Source: Collinsella sp. (lineage in GTDB: Bacteria > Actinomycetota > Coriobacteriia > Coriobacteriales > Coriobacteriaceae). Taken from it: DNA of 56,334 nt. Of this stretch, positions 16,320 through 25,656 are shown piece after piece. The stretch covers positions 1-56,334 of the forward strand of contig DXLX01000034.1 in assembly GCA_019414515.1 (NCBI GenBank). The letters are read 5' to 3'. A program made the position numbers and the translations under genes. The number at the start of each line of letters is the position of its first letter. Within the stretch, counting starts at the first letter, position 1. Below the pieces are notes generated by a model. It made no database searches and was not told where the DNA came from. It saw only the letters and a list, made by a program, of their open reading frames with translations.

Positions 16320-16594
16320 GCGGTTGTCTTGTTCGATACAAGGGTGGTGATGCTTGTTTTAGCTGTGGAGATTCGTTTGAAAATCGCGTCAATTGTGGAG
16401 ATGAGGACCTTTGACCTCCTGTTCTCCCTATCTTCTACCTGCGCTTTTGCTTGATTGTTGTATTTGAGCTCAATTTGTCAGGAATTGGGCAAGCTTTTGG
16501 TCAGGCTCCGGTACTTACCCGCATGAACCTCGGGGGTAGCCTCATCCTACGCGTCGCAGCCTCCCCGTGCGGCGCACGAGGGATAAGGAGCAGC
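16320..16594. other. Intergenic, upstream of thioester surface protein
   Basis: No gene is seen. The stretch must contain the promoter and leader of the plus-strand surface protein, but no strong -35/-10 pair stands out. AAGGAG at about 16585 is the ribosome binding site. Confidence 0.4.
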
Positions 16595-16595
16595 C

Positions 16596-19500
16596 ATGTC
16601 CAACGCACCCACGCACTCTGTCCACAGCGCAATCGCAACAGGCCCGCTGCTCCTGCTCCTCTTCCTGCTTTTCGGCTGCCTGGCACCGGGAGCCGCATTT
16701 GCCGTCGATGGCTACGACCAGCTCGGCTTCCGCACTATTAGCGATGATTGTGGGCCCTTCTTCATCGGCAAGTATGAAGCTCAAGACGCCTCGATTGCCT
16801 ACTGCATGAACCAGGAGCGCCCCGGCCCCACCAAGCCGGGCGGCCCATGGCTCAACTTTGATCAAGGCTGGGTGTGGCTCGACGACGAGTTCGCGGCAAT
16901 CGTTTGTCACGGATATCCTACCGCCACGTCGTTTGGCGGTTACCATCTTTCACCAGATCGCGCCCGCGCCGCCACCCAGCTTGCCGTATGGATGCTCAAC
17001 GGCACTACCCATGTCGACGGCACCTACTCCTACACGACCGCTCAGGGCAAAACCAAGAGTGGGCACTTTACCGCCGACAATGAAGTCGTGGCGGCTGCGC
17101 GATGGCTCCACGACAGCGCAAAATCAGGAAGCATCAAAGCCGCTCCGCACCGCGCGCGGCGCTATCTAGGAGCCGTATCGGGCGGCAGCAAACGTCAAGA
17201 CATGCTCTATGTACTGCCGGCGGTCTCTGTTTCCTTCCAAAAGCAGTCTGCAAACGCTGCCATTACCAGCGGAAACAATACTTATCAGTTTGACGGGGCA
17301 ACATTCGATGTTTTTGAGAGCGCCAGCGGCGCGCGTGTCGGCACCATCCAGATGGACAGCAACGGTCGAGCGCAGGCAGCACTTCTGCCCAACACGGCAT
17401 ACTACCTAGTTGAAACAAAGGCGCCGGCCGGCTATGTCCCCCGTCGTGATCGCATCGCCTTTACCACGGGGAATGACGGTGGACAGGTCGCCGTTGATGA
17501 ACAACCCGGCACCATCACCCTGCATGTCGTAAAACTCGATGCCGCGACGAATGCCGGACCCCAGGCTGGAGCTTCACTTGCGGGAGCAGAGTTCACGTGC
17601 GTGTCGCAATCCACCCCCGGATGGGCGCAAACCCTCACAACCGATGAAAGCGGTCGAGCTACCCTCACCGATGTCCCCCTAGGAACCTTTACCATCTATG
17701 AGTCAAAAGCCCCCGAGGGCTACCTGCCAGCCAACAACAGCTGGTCCTATACCGTTGGAGCCGACCAGCTCGGTGATTCAGGCGTGGTCGAGATCGAATC
17801 GCGCGTTTCCGATATCCCCATTGCGTTTGACCTTGAGATTTCCAAATTCAAGGACTACGGCAATAGCGATCAATCCGGCCTGGAGCAGCCGGCAGGAGGT
17901 GTTGTCTTTGAGGTTGTCAGCAACAGCTCTCAGCAGGTTGTTGGCACACTGACCACAAACATCTATGGCTTTGCCTCCACCAAAGATCAGTCAGAAGCAT
18001 GGTTCGGCGCAGGCAAGCGACCCGCCGGTGTCCACGGAGCCATCCCATACGACCGCGCCGGCTACACCGTTCGCGAGGTTCCGGAAACCGTCCCCGAGGG
18101 TTTTAAACGTGTAGGGGAATGGACCGTCGGGGCCAATCAGATTTCCGACGGCGCCGAGCTTCAATATATCGTGGACAACCACGCTCTGTCGACGCATCTC
18201 CAGATTGTAAAACGCGATGCCCAAACAGGCGCTTCTGTTCCGCTAGCCGGATTCACCTTCCAACTCCTCGACAGCAATCACAAACCTGTCTCACAAACAT
18301 GCTGGTATCCAGCACATAATGTAATGGACACCTTTACGACTGACGCGACCGGCACCGTCACACTGCCCGAATCGCTCGTGCCGGGCACCTATTATGTACG
18401 CGAAACCTCGGCCAAAGAGCCCTATCTTGTCGGTGAAGAGATCGAGGCAAACATACCCGCCGACATGAACCTAACGCCCATTGCAATCGCCTCGTATTAT
18501 GACCACGCCGCGACCGGAAACATCAGGATCGTTAAAACCGATGCCGTAGACGGCAGCAGCCTCGCGGGCGCCATCTTTGAGATCCATGCCTCGGGTGATA
18601 TCGTGCGCCCCGATGGTAGCATTGCCGCGCTCGACGGTGAGACCGTCGCGACCGTCGCGACGGATGAAACTGGAGAGGCACGCGCGGACGACCTCCCGCT
18701 GGGATCTGGCACCGCACGCTACGAGGTTGTCGAGACTCAAGCGCCGACCGGCTTCTTACTCGACCGGACGCACCATATCGTCGACCTTACCTATGCCGAC
18801 CAGAAAACACCCGTTGTGGAAGCACGGCTTAACGTATCCGACGATTACACCAAGGTTGATATCTCCAAGGTCGATGCAAGCGGAGAGCAGGAAGTGAAAG
18901 GTGCACAGCTCACCCTATATGGTCCCGATAAAACCGAAATAGACTCCTGGACCTCATCCGACAAGCCACACCGCATCGAACATCTTGCACCCGGCACCTA
19001 CTCGTTGCGTGAAACGATGTCTCCGCGGACCTATGACCTTGCCGAGGAGATAACGTTTGAAATAAAGGATACGGGAGAAGTCCAATCCGTCGCGATGAAG
19101 GATGCGCCCATCGAGATCAAAGGACAGGTCGACAAGCGTCAGGAACTTGTCCAACCTATCGGGAAGGGTCTGCTGGCCAACGGCGATGGTAAAAATCGCG
19201 CCGCGACGCAAACCAATACGGACGGACTTTTCTCCTATACCATCGACGCTCGAAACGATTCAGCTACCTGGGTTGATGAGTTTACGATTACCGATGATCT
19301 TGAGTGTGCCAAAGACGGCACGGCGAGATTCGTCTCAATCGAAACCCCCGTCGTCATCGGCGACCTCAACGGTCTGTGCAACGTGTGGTATCGCACGACG
19401 CCGTTGGACTCGACAGACGTCGATGAGTCGGCAAACGCGACACTTGACGATGGGCACGAAAATCCTTGGCTTGAGTCCGACGAAGTAAAAGAGAGCCTGG

Positions 19501-20027
19501 GTGAGGATTGCCGCCTCGTCGATTACGACGGCTGGCACCTCTGGAAGGCGGATGTCTCGACCACGGAATCCACCACACTCGAGGCGAAAGAACTTGACCT
19601 TGCATTCAATACCGTCGTAACGGGCATTCGCATTGAATACGGTGCAGTAGCCGCCGACTTTACGACTCGAAGCGATGTGGATTCTTGGACCCGTGATGAT
19701 CTCAAAGATGAGCACGACGACCTTGACGATGCCAAAGCAATCCTTGGCACAGACGCTCGGGGCGCAGTCGTACACATGCAGGCAACGTCGGCTTATACAC
19801 CCCAAACTGCACTCACCAACAGCGCACGCGTCGATCTTTGCCGCAACGGCGGCGGCGATAAACTTGAGTCACATGACGAGGACCGTGTCATTCAACGCTG
19901 TACCCTACCGCAGGACCTACCGGCAACAGGATCAGTTCCCATCGCCGCTTGCATCACCGCGCTCCTGACCTCGGGTGCCGCAGCCCTATGGTTCGCTCGC
20001 CTTAGGTCGATCCCAAAGAAGCGCTAG
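16596..20027 (+). CDS. Thioester-domain, Cna-B repeat, LPXTG surface protein
   Basis: The 1143-residue protein is a likely covalent adhesin or pilus-tip protein. After a signal peptide (cleaved near AFA-VDGYD, 36/37) comes a thioester domain. Cys70 in AYCMN and Gln128 in TQLAVW match the Cys and Gln that form the internal thioester in streptococcal adhesins. About six SpaA/Cna-B type beta domains follow, each with a K/E isopeptide layout and endings such as YLVETKAPAGYV, IYESKAPEGYL, YEVVETQAPTGFL. A large Asp-rich C-terminal domain precedes LPATG (from 1108), a hydrophobic helix and KKR. The ATG has AAGGAG at good spacing. It has its own terminator, and no sortase gene is near. Confidence 0.9.
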   Translation: MSNAPTHSVHSAIATGPLLLLLFLLFGCLAPGAAFAVDGYDQLGFRTISDDCGPFFIGKYEAQDASIAYCMNQERPGPTKPGGPWLNFDQGWVWLDDEFAAIVCHGYPTATSFGGYHLSPDRARAATQLAVWMLNGTTHVDGTYSYTTAQGKTKSGHFTADNEVVAAARWLHDSAKSGSIKAAPHRARRYLGAVSGGSKRQDMLYVLPAVSVSFQKQSANAAITSGNNTYQFDGATFDVFESASGARVGTIQMDSNGRAQAALLPNTAYYLVETKAPAGYVPRRDRIAFTTGNDGGQVAVDEQPGTITLHVVKLDAATNAGPQAGASLAGAEFTCVSQSTPGWAQTLTTDESGRATLTDVPLGTFTIYESKAPEGYLPANNSWSYTVGADQLGDSGVVEIESRVSDIPIAFDLEISKFKDYGNSDQSGLEQPAGGVVFEVVSNSSQQVVGTLTTNIYGFASTKDQSEAWFGAGKRPAGVHGAIPYDRAGYTVREVPETVPEGFKRVGEWTVGANQISDGAELQYIVDNHALSTHLQIVKRDAQTGASVPLAGFTFQLLDSNHKPVSQTCWYPAHNVMDTFTTDATGTVTLPESLVPGTYYVRETSAKEPYLVGEEIEANIPADMNLTPIAIASYYDHAATGNIRIVKTDAVDGSSLAGAIFEIHASGDIVRPDGSIAALDGETVATVATDETGEARADDLPLGSGTARYEVVETQAPTGFLLDRTHHIVDLTYADQKTPVVEARLNVSDDYTKVDISKVDASGEQEVKGAQLTLYGPDKTEIDSWTSSDKPHRIEHLAPGTYSLRETMSPRTYDLAEEITFEIKDTGEVQSVAMKDAPIEIKGQVDKRQELVQPIGKGLLANGDGKNRAATQTNTDGLFSYTIDARNDSATWVDEFTITDDLECAKDGTARFVSIETPVVIGDLNGLCNVWYRTTPLDSTDVDESANATLDDGHENPWLESDEVKESLGEDCRLVDYDGWHLWKADVSTTESTTLEAKELDLAFNTVVTGIRIEYGAVAADFTTRSDVDSWTRDDLKDEHDDLDDAKAILGTDARGAVVHMQATSAYTPQTALTNSARVDLCRNGGGDKLESHDEDRVIQRCTLPQDLPATGSVPIAACITALLTSGAAALWFARLRSIPKKR

Positions 20028-20033
20028 CGCGAT

Positions 20034-20074
20034 AAAAAAGCGGGCGAGCCAGTCCCCCGGCTCGCCCGCTTTCA
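20034..20074. terminator. Bidirectional terminator between convergent genes
   Basis: AAGCGGGCGAGCC and GGCTCGCCCGCTT form a perfect stem. Six T follow on the minus strand and three on the plus strand. It separates the convergent surface protein and small membrane protein genes. Confidence 0.85.
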
Positions 20075-20093
20075 ATCATGTAAATCGCCGTAT

Positions 20094-20312
20094 CTACTCT
20101 GCAGACGAAGATCCACCATCAACGATTGCCTGCTCGGACTCAGGAATCCCATCGGCACCCGTGCTCTGTTCTTGCTCCACCTCTTCGCTGATTGCGGAGG
20201 CGGGGGTCGAGCCCTTCGCACCCACGATGTAGGCAGCCCCAAATCCTAACGCAATGGCAATCAAGGTCAAAATCACGTAGACAGGCCAATGGCGCTTAAT
20301 ATACGAAAACAC
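20094..20312 (-). CDS. Small single-helix membrane protein
   Basis: This unrecognised 72-residue protein has one TM helix at about 11-31 (YVILTLIAIALGFGAAYIVGA) and an acidic Ser/Glu-rich tail that probably lies outside. The GTG start has AAGGAG five bases before it. It begins 21 bp after the stop of the M28-like membrane protein and ends at a strong terminator, so the two form one operon. It might assist the large protein, but that is only inferred from position. Confidence 0.7.
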   Translation of the reverse strand: MFSYIKRHWPVYVILTLIAIALGFGAAYIVGAKGSTPASAISEEVEQEQSTGADGIPESEQAIVDGGSSSAE

Positions 20313-20333
20313 GTTGACTCCTTAGAGCTCCGT

Positions 20334-23300
20334 CTACGAACGGCGGATAACCTCGGTCACGACCTCGGATACCGTGGCAATGTTCGTCGGGTTGACATTG
20401 TGGGGCAGGTCGTCCTCGGTACGAGCACAAGCCAGGCGCGTGCCGTCCACGCCGGCGATGGTGAGGGCTCGGCGGCTCGCCTCGAGCGCGGCATAGGCAT
20501 CGGTCTTGGCATAGGGCATCTCGAGCGCGCCACAATCGACATGGAACGACTTGCACACCTTGCTGACCAGGTTCATGATGCGGCGATCGCCCTTGAGCAG
20601 CTGCTGTTCGCCCTCAACCGTCACCACCGAAAGCCTACCGGCGCCGACGGATTCAAGATTGATGAAGAATACGCCGCGGAGCTTATCGCGATGCGAAGCC
20701 AAGAAGGCCTTCATACCGGCGCCATCACAATCCGAGGCGCCCGTTGCCACAAACCAGATATCGTGACCGAGCAGCTCATCGTCACCCATAGAGGCGACAG
20801 CCGAGAGCATATCTTCGGAAGAAGCGCCGTCGGAAGACGTAGCGCCGCCCTTCCAGCCATCGTTATCGTCCTCGAAATTATCCCACGAACCGATGCCGCG
20901 ACCGGACTTCTTGGCATCGTAATCGTCTTCGACGCCCAGCCAATCACTCATGCTGTCCTGTTCGTTTTTCTTTTTACGACCGAACAGGCCGCCCAGGCCG
21001 CGCTTGCGAGACTTGGGTGCCGCCGGGGCGGGAGCCGAAATGGTCTCGATCGGCTGAGCGCCCGACGCAACGGGCATAGGAGGCGCAACGGGTGCCGATG
21101 TGGGTTCGGGACCCTGAGCGGTAGCAAAGGGGTCGTTGACCTGTGCGGAGGGGTCGGGAAGGTCGAACAGCGACGTGCGAGACGCAACGTTTGCCTGCTT
21201 CATCGACGGCAGCGACGGATCGGGGACCGAAGCCAGCGGAGACGAGGAAGGTGCAGGCGACGGAGCTGACGCCGGATCGGGAACATTCATCTGCGGACGC
21301 GGCGATGCCTGGGAGGAAATCCGGGCCATAAGGGAATCGACCGTTTCGTCCTGGGTGGGAGCAACATCGGCAACCGTGGCACCGGAACCACTCGGGGTCG
21401 GCATGGTGAAAATCTGCGTGGAGTAAGGCCTCGACTCATCTGTCTCGGGAGCCTCGGAAACCGCAGGCACTTCCTCCTGCTCGACCTCGGTCGAATCATC
21501 TTGCTCGGCTGTTGCGTATTGCTCTTCGTCAGAGTTGGCCTCGACGGGCTCGTCCTCGGCGGCATCTTGGATTGCGGCAGCATCAATAGGCTCGTCATCG
21601 TCTGCCGCATCGCCCCGCTCATCGGAAACAGGAAGGGACTCGGCAATCGCGGTGCCTTGCTTTTCAAACGTTATCGTGGAATCGAACTGCGCGGCATCAA
21701 ACGACATGGTGCTATCGACGTGCTGCTGAGCCTCGAAAGACGTCGTCGCCTCAACAACATCCGCGGACGCCGGTTGCTGGGACTCAAAGGACGTCGTAGC
21801 TTCGGCAGCGTCGACGGGCACGGACTGCACAGCCTCGTTCTGCTCGAACTCTTGCGCCGCGCGCTCACGTGCCGCCTCGGCTGCCTGCTGCTGAGCGATA
21901 GCCTCCTGCTCGGCAGTCTCGCGTGCGGCAGCGCGCTTCTCCTCGAAATCGTCGACAAATTTCCTGCCCTTTGCAAGCGCACCCTTAAAGAAGTTGGAAG
22001 CGCTGGCGCCAATCGAAGAGAACGCGGATGCAATATCGGCATGGGGCGTTGCCGCGGGAATCTCGGCCGAGAAATCAGTATCGCTCTCGTAAGACACACG
22101 CCTCGGCTGTTCAACGCAATCGTCGTCAGACTCGTCCGCAACGTCTTGCGCCGGCGCGGCGGGAGCCAAAATGTCCAGTCCTGCCGCGGGATCGATCGCG
22201 GACACTGCCTCGGGCTCGGCAACGGCAGCGGTAACCGCGGCAGACTCATCATCCACGGTGGCAACAGGCGCAGGCGCAGTCACGACGGGGGCAGGCTCGG
22301 GCTCAAACGTCGGCTCCTCGCCCTCCTCGTAATCGAGCGTGCAGGACTCGGGAAGCATTCCGAGCGCACGGATGGCATCCGAACCAAAGCGGATGTTGCC
22401 GGCGGCATTGCGATAGAGCTTGGGCTCGGGCTCGGCCGCGACAGGCTCCTCCGCCGGCTCGGCAGCGGGAACCTCGTCATTGAACTCTTCGGCCTGGACA
22501 GCCTGATTCTGATCCTCGGGCACAATGGCGCCAATCAGCGTCTCGTCGGCAGACGCACCCTCAAAGCCCTCGATCTGCTCGTCGAAAGCCTCACCCTGTT
22601 CGGGCTCGGCCGGAGCGTCGGGAGCAATCGGCTGACCGAACTCGTCCTCGGCGTAGGTAGGCTCTTCATACTCGATGGTGTTGCCGTAGTCGTTTTGCTG
22701 CTGGGCCGAGGCATACTCCGCCGCCGCGCGCGCCATCTCCTCGGCGCGACGCTTCTGCTCGCCAAAATAGGTATCGAATGGAATGTCATCGGGGAACTCG
22801 TTTTCGCCCTGATAGGGGGCAACGTTGTCCATGACACCGAGCATGGCGGCAACAGAGGACTTGTTGCACACCGCGCCAGACGTGTAGGGAAGCACAAAAC
22901 GGTTGGAGATGATATTGGCGGCGTTAGCCAGCGCCACAAGGGAGGCCAGAATCGCGACAACCCACAGCAGCACCTTGAGCACGCCGGGGAGCGGCAGGAT
23001 ACGCAGGATGGCGACAGCCGCGGGCGCGATCGTGGCAACAGGCAGGAGCTTGGCGATGAGCGCGCGATACGGAGCGTAGGGCTCGCGAGCAAGGAGCTCG
23101 GCACGGGGGGAATCATAGTGCGCCACCACGACGACCGGGCGGTTGCGCGGAGACGCAAGCGGGCCCGAGGCCTTGTGATAGGCGATGACATTTTGGCTCA
23201 CACCGGTCTTTCCCAGGCGCGAAACCACGGGATGCCCCGTGCGCTCGAGCACGTAGAGCACGGCACCGACAATGGCCAGCAAGGTGCCGACCAAGCCGAT

Positions 23301-23531
23301 ACCGCCGCCGATGCCCATCAGCAGGGCGCCGGCAAACGCCAGAATACCGGTAACGGCAAACGCCAACCTGCTGGGCGCGGGAGCATTAAATTCCTGCACC
23401 TCGGGGTCAAAGCCGTGGTTGCGGAAAATCTGAGCGATATCCTCGGCAGCCAGGCGCTCTTCTTCACTGCACGCCGGCGTAATGCCGGTGTTCTGCAGCA
23501 GGTGGTTAATATAGTTCTGGGTGTTCGCCAT
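20334..23531 (-). CDS. M28-like membrane protein with large acidic insertion
   Basis: The 1065-residue protein shows both halves of an M28 (Zn aminopeptidase) fold: VVVVAHYDS (His138, Asp140) near the front and DIWFVATGASD ... FINLESVGAG ... LPHNVNPTN in the last 149 residues. The halves are separated by four hydrophobic helices (about 56-96 and 158-207) and roughly 675 residues rich in Glu, Ala, Pro and Ser, with a basic patch (RKRGLGGLFGRKKK). The usual bridging Asp appears as Cys222 and the catalytic Glu-Glu as Ser-Asp (933-934), so activity is doubtful. GGAG precedes the ATG at 23531. I know no named family with this layout. Confidence 0.75.
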   Translation of the reverse strand: MANTQNYINHLLQNTGITPACSEEERLAAEDIAQIFRNHGFDPEVQEFNAPAPSRLAFAVTGILAFAGALLMGIGGGIGLVGTLLAIVGAVLYVLERTGHPVVSRLGKTGVSQNVIAYHKASGPLASPRNRPVVVVAHYDSPRAELLAREPYAPYRALIAKLLPVATIAPAAVAILRILPLPGVLKVLLWVVAILASLVALANAANIISNRFVLPYTSGAVCNKSSVAAMLGVMDNVAPYQGENEFPDDIPFDTYFGEQKRRAEEMARAAAEYASAQQQNDYGNTIEYEEPTYAEDEFGQPIAPDAPAEPEQGEAFDEQIEGFEGASADETLIGAIVPEDQNQAVQAEEFNDEVPAAEPAEEPVAAEPEPKLYRNAAGNIRFGSDAIRALGMLPESCTLDYEEGEEPTFEPEPAPVVTAPAPVATVDDESAAVTAAVAEPEAVSAIDPAAGLDILAPAAPAQDVADESDDDCVEQPRRVSYESDTDFSAEIPAATPHADIASAFSSIGASASNFFKGALAKGRKFVDDFEEKRAAARETAEQEAIAQQQAAEAARERAAQEFEQNEAVQSVPVDAAEATTSFESQQPASADVVEATTSFEAQQHVDSTMSFDAAQFDSTITFEKQGTAIAESLPVSDERGDAADDDEPIDAAAIQDAAEDEPVEANSDEEQYATAEQDDSTEVEQEEVPAVSEAPETDESRPYSTQIFTMPTPSGSGATVADVAPTQDETVDSLMARISSQASPRPQMNVPDPASAPSPAPSSSPLASVPDPSLPSMKQANVASRTSLFDLPDPSAQVNDPFATAQGPEPTSAPVAPPMPVASGAQPIETISAPAPAAPKSRKRGLGGLFGRKKKNEQDSMSDWLGVEDDYDAKKSGRGIGSWDNFEDDNDGWKGGATSSDGASSEDMLSAVASMGDDELLGHDIWFVATGASDCDGAGMKAFLASHRDKLRGVFFINLESVGAGRLSVVTVEGEQQLLKGDRRIMNLVSKVCKSFHVDCGALEMPYAKTDAYAALEASRRALTIAGVDGTRLACARTEDDLPHNVNPTNIATVSEVVTEVIRRS

Positions 23532-23729
23532 GTGCGCTCCACATCCATAATCCGACAAATAGGCCCAATGCATGCACATTAGAACCGTATATAGTCGAAA
23601 GTATACCCCGAGCGAGCGCAAACGACCGAATTCGGGCCATCTTAACGCCGCGAGCGGACAAGGATATAGCCTAATCTCCATATCGGACTAAAATCATGGC
23701 ATCAAACGACCTTCTCATGCGAGGATTCT
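23532..23729. promoter_or_regulatory. Divergent promoter region
   Basis: This 198-bp spacer separates the divergent M28-like and WYL genes. On the minus strand TATACT near 23599-23604 is a possible -10 box for the M28-like gene. The WYL regulators may control it, which is an inference from placement. Confidence 0.4.
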
Positions 23730-24752
23730 ATGACAGCAAGCGACGCGACCGCGACAATTAAAAAGGGGGCACCCGAGCCCGGTTTCGATAAAACGGCTCA
23801 GCGCATCCTCAACCTTTTCTTTGTACTCAACAGTTCTCCCGAACCGCTGACGACCGAGCAAATCGTCCTGGATTCCGATTTGGGATACGGCTCGGGCAAT
23901 ATCGACTCAGACAAGCGCAAGTTCCGCCGCGATCGCGACAAGCTGCTCGAACGCGGCATCGTTATCAGGGAGGTTCGTGCTGCCGGAGCGCAGGAAACCG
24001 AGGAGAGCGCGTGGACGATCGACCGCGAGCACACGTTTGCCGCGGGTGGTCTCATCACCGCAGACGATGCCGACATCCTGCTCAACGCCATCGACCAGAC
24101 ACTCGCGGCAGGCTCATCCGCCTTTGCCGCGCCGCTTGCCGACATTCGCTCCAAGATTGCCTACCTCACCGGCATGTCGACGACAGGAGAGGCACCGATC
24201 CGCCGCTCTCCCGCCGTCGATGCGGTATGGAGCGCCTTTGCCGAGCGTTGCGCGCTGCGCTTTTTGTACCAAAACGGACGCGGTGAGCAACGCGAGCGGA
24301 CCGTTTGCGTCTACGGCATGTTCGAGCGCGAGGGTACGGCATACTTCTGCGGCCTCGACAATGCCACAGGCAATATCAGAACATTCCGCTGCGACCGCAT
24401 CATTCGCGCCTGGAGACCTTCGAAAGCCTACGCCATTCCTGCGGATTTCAACCTCAACGATTACTTATTCTTTGAGTTCGATTTTGCCGACCGCCCACCC
24501 GTTGCGGCTACGTTCTCGTTCGCGCGTGAAGCGCAGGCCGATATGATCAGCGGTCTCACACGCGGACGAGGCGAACTCATGCGCACCGAAACGGAGTGGA
24601 CCTGGACCGTTGACGTGCGCGACTTTGAGGCCGCAGCCTCGTTTTGCATGGCTCATGCCATGGATGGCATGAGGCCCGTCGCCCCCGATTCTCTCAGGCA
24701 GGCGTGGAATCACCTCATCGAAAGGACGGTGCACGAGCATGCCCGTGCGTAA
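23730..24752 (+). CDS. WYL-domain transcriptional regulator (PafB-like)
   Basis: The 340-residue protein has an N-terminal helix-turn-helix (KTAQRILNLFFVLNSSPEPLTTEQIV ... KFRRDRDKLLERGIVI) and a WYL ligand-sensing domain, followed by a C-terminal WCX-like segment. The WYL core is degenerate here (GTAYFCGLDNATGNIRTFRCDRI). GAGGA lies four bases before the ATG. It overlaps the next WYL gene by 14 bp. Tandem WYL pairs in Actinobacteria include PafB/PafC, which respond to DNA damage. The pupylation genes usually next to them are absent here, so equivalence is unproven. Confidence 0.88.
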   Translation: MTASDATATIKKGAPEPGFDKTAQRILNLFFVLNSSPEPLTTEQIVLDSDLGYGSGNIDSDKRKFRRDRDKLLERGIVIREVRAAGAQETEESAWTIDREHTFAAGGLITADDADILLNAIDQTLAAGSSAFAAPLADIRSKIAYLTGMSTTGEAPIRRSPAVDAVWSAFAERCALRFLYQNGRGEQRERTVCVYGMFEREGTAYFCGLDNATGNIRTFRCDRIIRAWRPSKAYAIPADFNLNDYLFFEFDFADRPPVAATFSFAREAQADMISGLTRGRGELMRTETEWTWTVDVRDFEAAASFCMAHAMDGMRPVAPDSLRQAWNHLIERTVHEHARA

Positions 24753-25656
24753 ACTCACCAGCGAGCAAAGACTCTCGCGCGCCATCGACATCATGGAGGC
24801 CCTCTACGCTGCCGGCGAGAATGGCATGACACGAGACGAGCTTTGCAGCCGCTTTGATATCACGGGGGCATCGCTCGACGAGATTCTCGAGATCGTCTCG
24901 ACGCTTGCGGACCGAGAATCGGGCGCACGTATTATCTGCGAGCACCGTGGCGAGTGCGTGGTCCTCACCGGTGATGCGGGGCGCGTGCTGCCGCTGCGTC
25001 TGAGTGCCGCCGAGGGCGCTGTGCTCAACCATGAACTTGAATCATTGGGGATCGAACCTCAAGCGGCGGCTCGAATACGGCGGGCCCTTCTTCCCAAAGA
25101 GCTCGGATACAACCAGCGCGTCTTTGACACCGTCGCCCACGGATCGCACTGGCAGCAGCTGAGCTGCGCCATTCGGGACGGCGTTCGCTGCCGCATCTCG
25201 TATCGCTCGATGGATGACACACAGGCGCGCGAGCGTTTGGTTGACCCCTTGCGCATCACAACAAATGGCGACCAAACGTATCTGATTGCCTGGGATGTCG
25301 CGGTCGATGAACAGCGTACCTATCGTATGGATAAAATCGAGGGCCTGGTCTTGACCGACGACTCCGTCGTGCGCCACGCACCGGAGCCCGCGACCCTCCA
25401 CGACTCCCTCGCCCAGGCGGAGCGGAGCACGAAGCTTCTCATGCCGCGCGCCTTGGCAGAGCGCCTAGACTGGCCCGGCATCATGTCGATTGAACCCAAT
25501 GGGGCGGACAGCTCAACAGTGAATGTACGCTACGGCTCCGAGCGCTGGCTGTTAAGCCAGGTAATCGCAGCGGGCGGGGCCATCCGCATCTTGGATGACC
25601 CCGCCCTGTCAGAGCGTCTGTGCGATATGGCAAAATCCCTCGTCTGTCCGCTTTAG
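24739..25656 (+). CDS. WYL-domain transcriptional regulator (PafC-like)
   Basis: The second member of the pair is 305 residues long. Its N-terminal helix-turn-helix segment (LSRAIDIMEALYAAGENGMTRDELCSRFDI) is followed by a WYL domain. The core DPLRITTNGDQTYLIAWD ... RTYRMDKIEGL is closer to consensus than in the first gene. It begins inside the end of the first gene (14-bp overlap), so the two are translated together and may form a heterodimer. The stop overlaps the stop of the convergent helicase gene by about 3 bp, leaving no room for a terminator between them. Confidence 0.9.
   Translation: MPVRKLTSEQRLSRAIDIMEALYAAGENGMTRDELCSRFDITGASLDEILEIVSTLADRESGARIICEHRGECVVLTGDAGRVLPLRLSAAEGAVLNHELESLGIEPQAAARIRRALLPKELGYNQRVFDTVAHGSHWQQLSCAIRDGVRCRISYRSMDDTQARERLVDPLRITTNGDQTYLIAWDVAVDEQRTYRMDKIEGLVLTDDSVVRHAPEPATLHDSLAQAERSTKLLMPRALAERLDWPGIMSIEPNGADSSTVNVRYGSERWLLSQVIAAGGAIRILDDPALSERLCDMAKSLVCPL

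Noticed and set aside
21501..23582. Plus-strand open frame of 693 codons
   Set aside because: It is antisense to the M28-like gene. Its length follows from the GC-rich codon use of that gene, and it has no start signal or recognisable domain.
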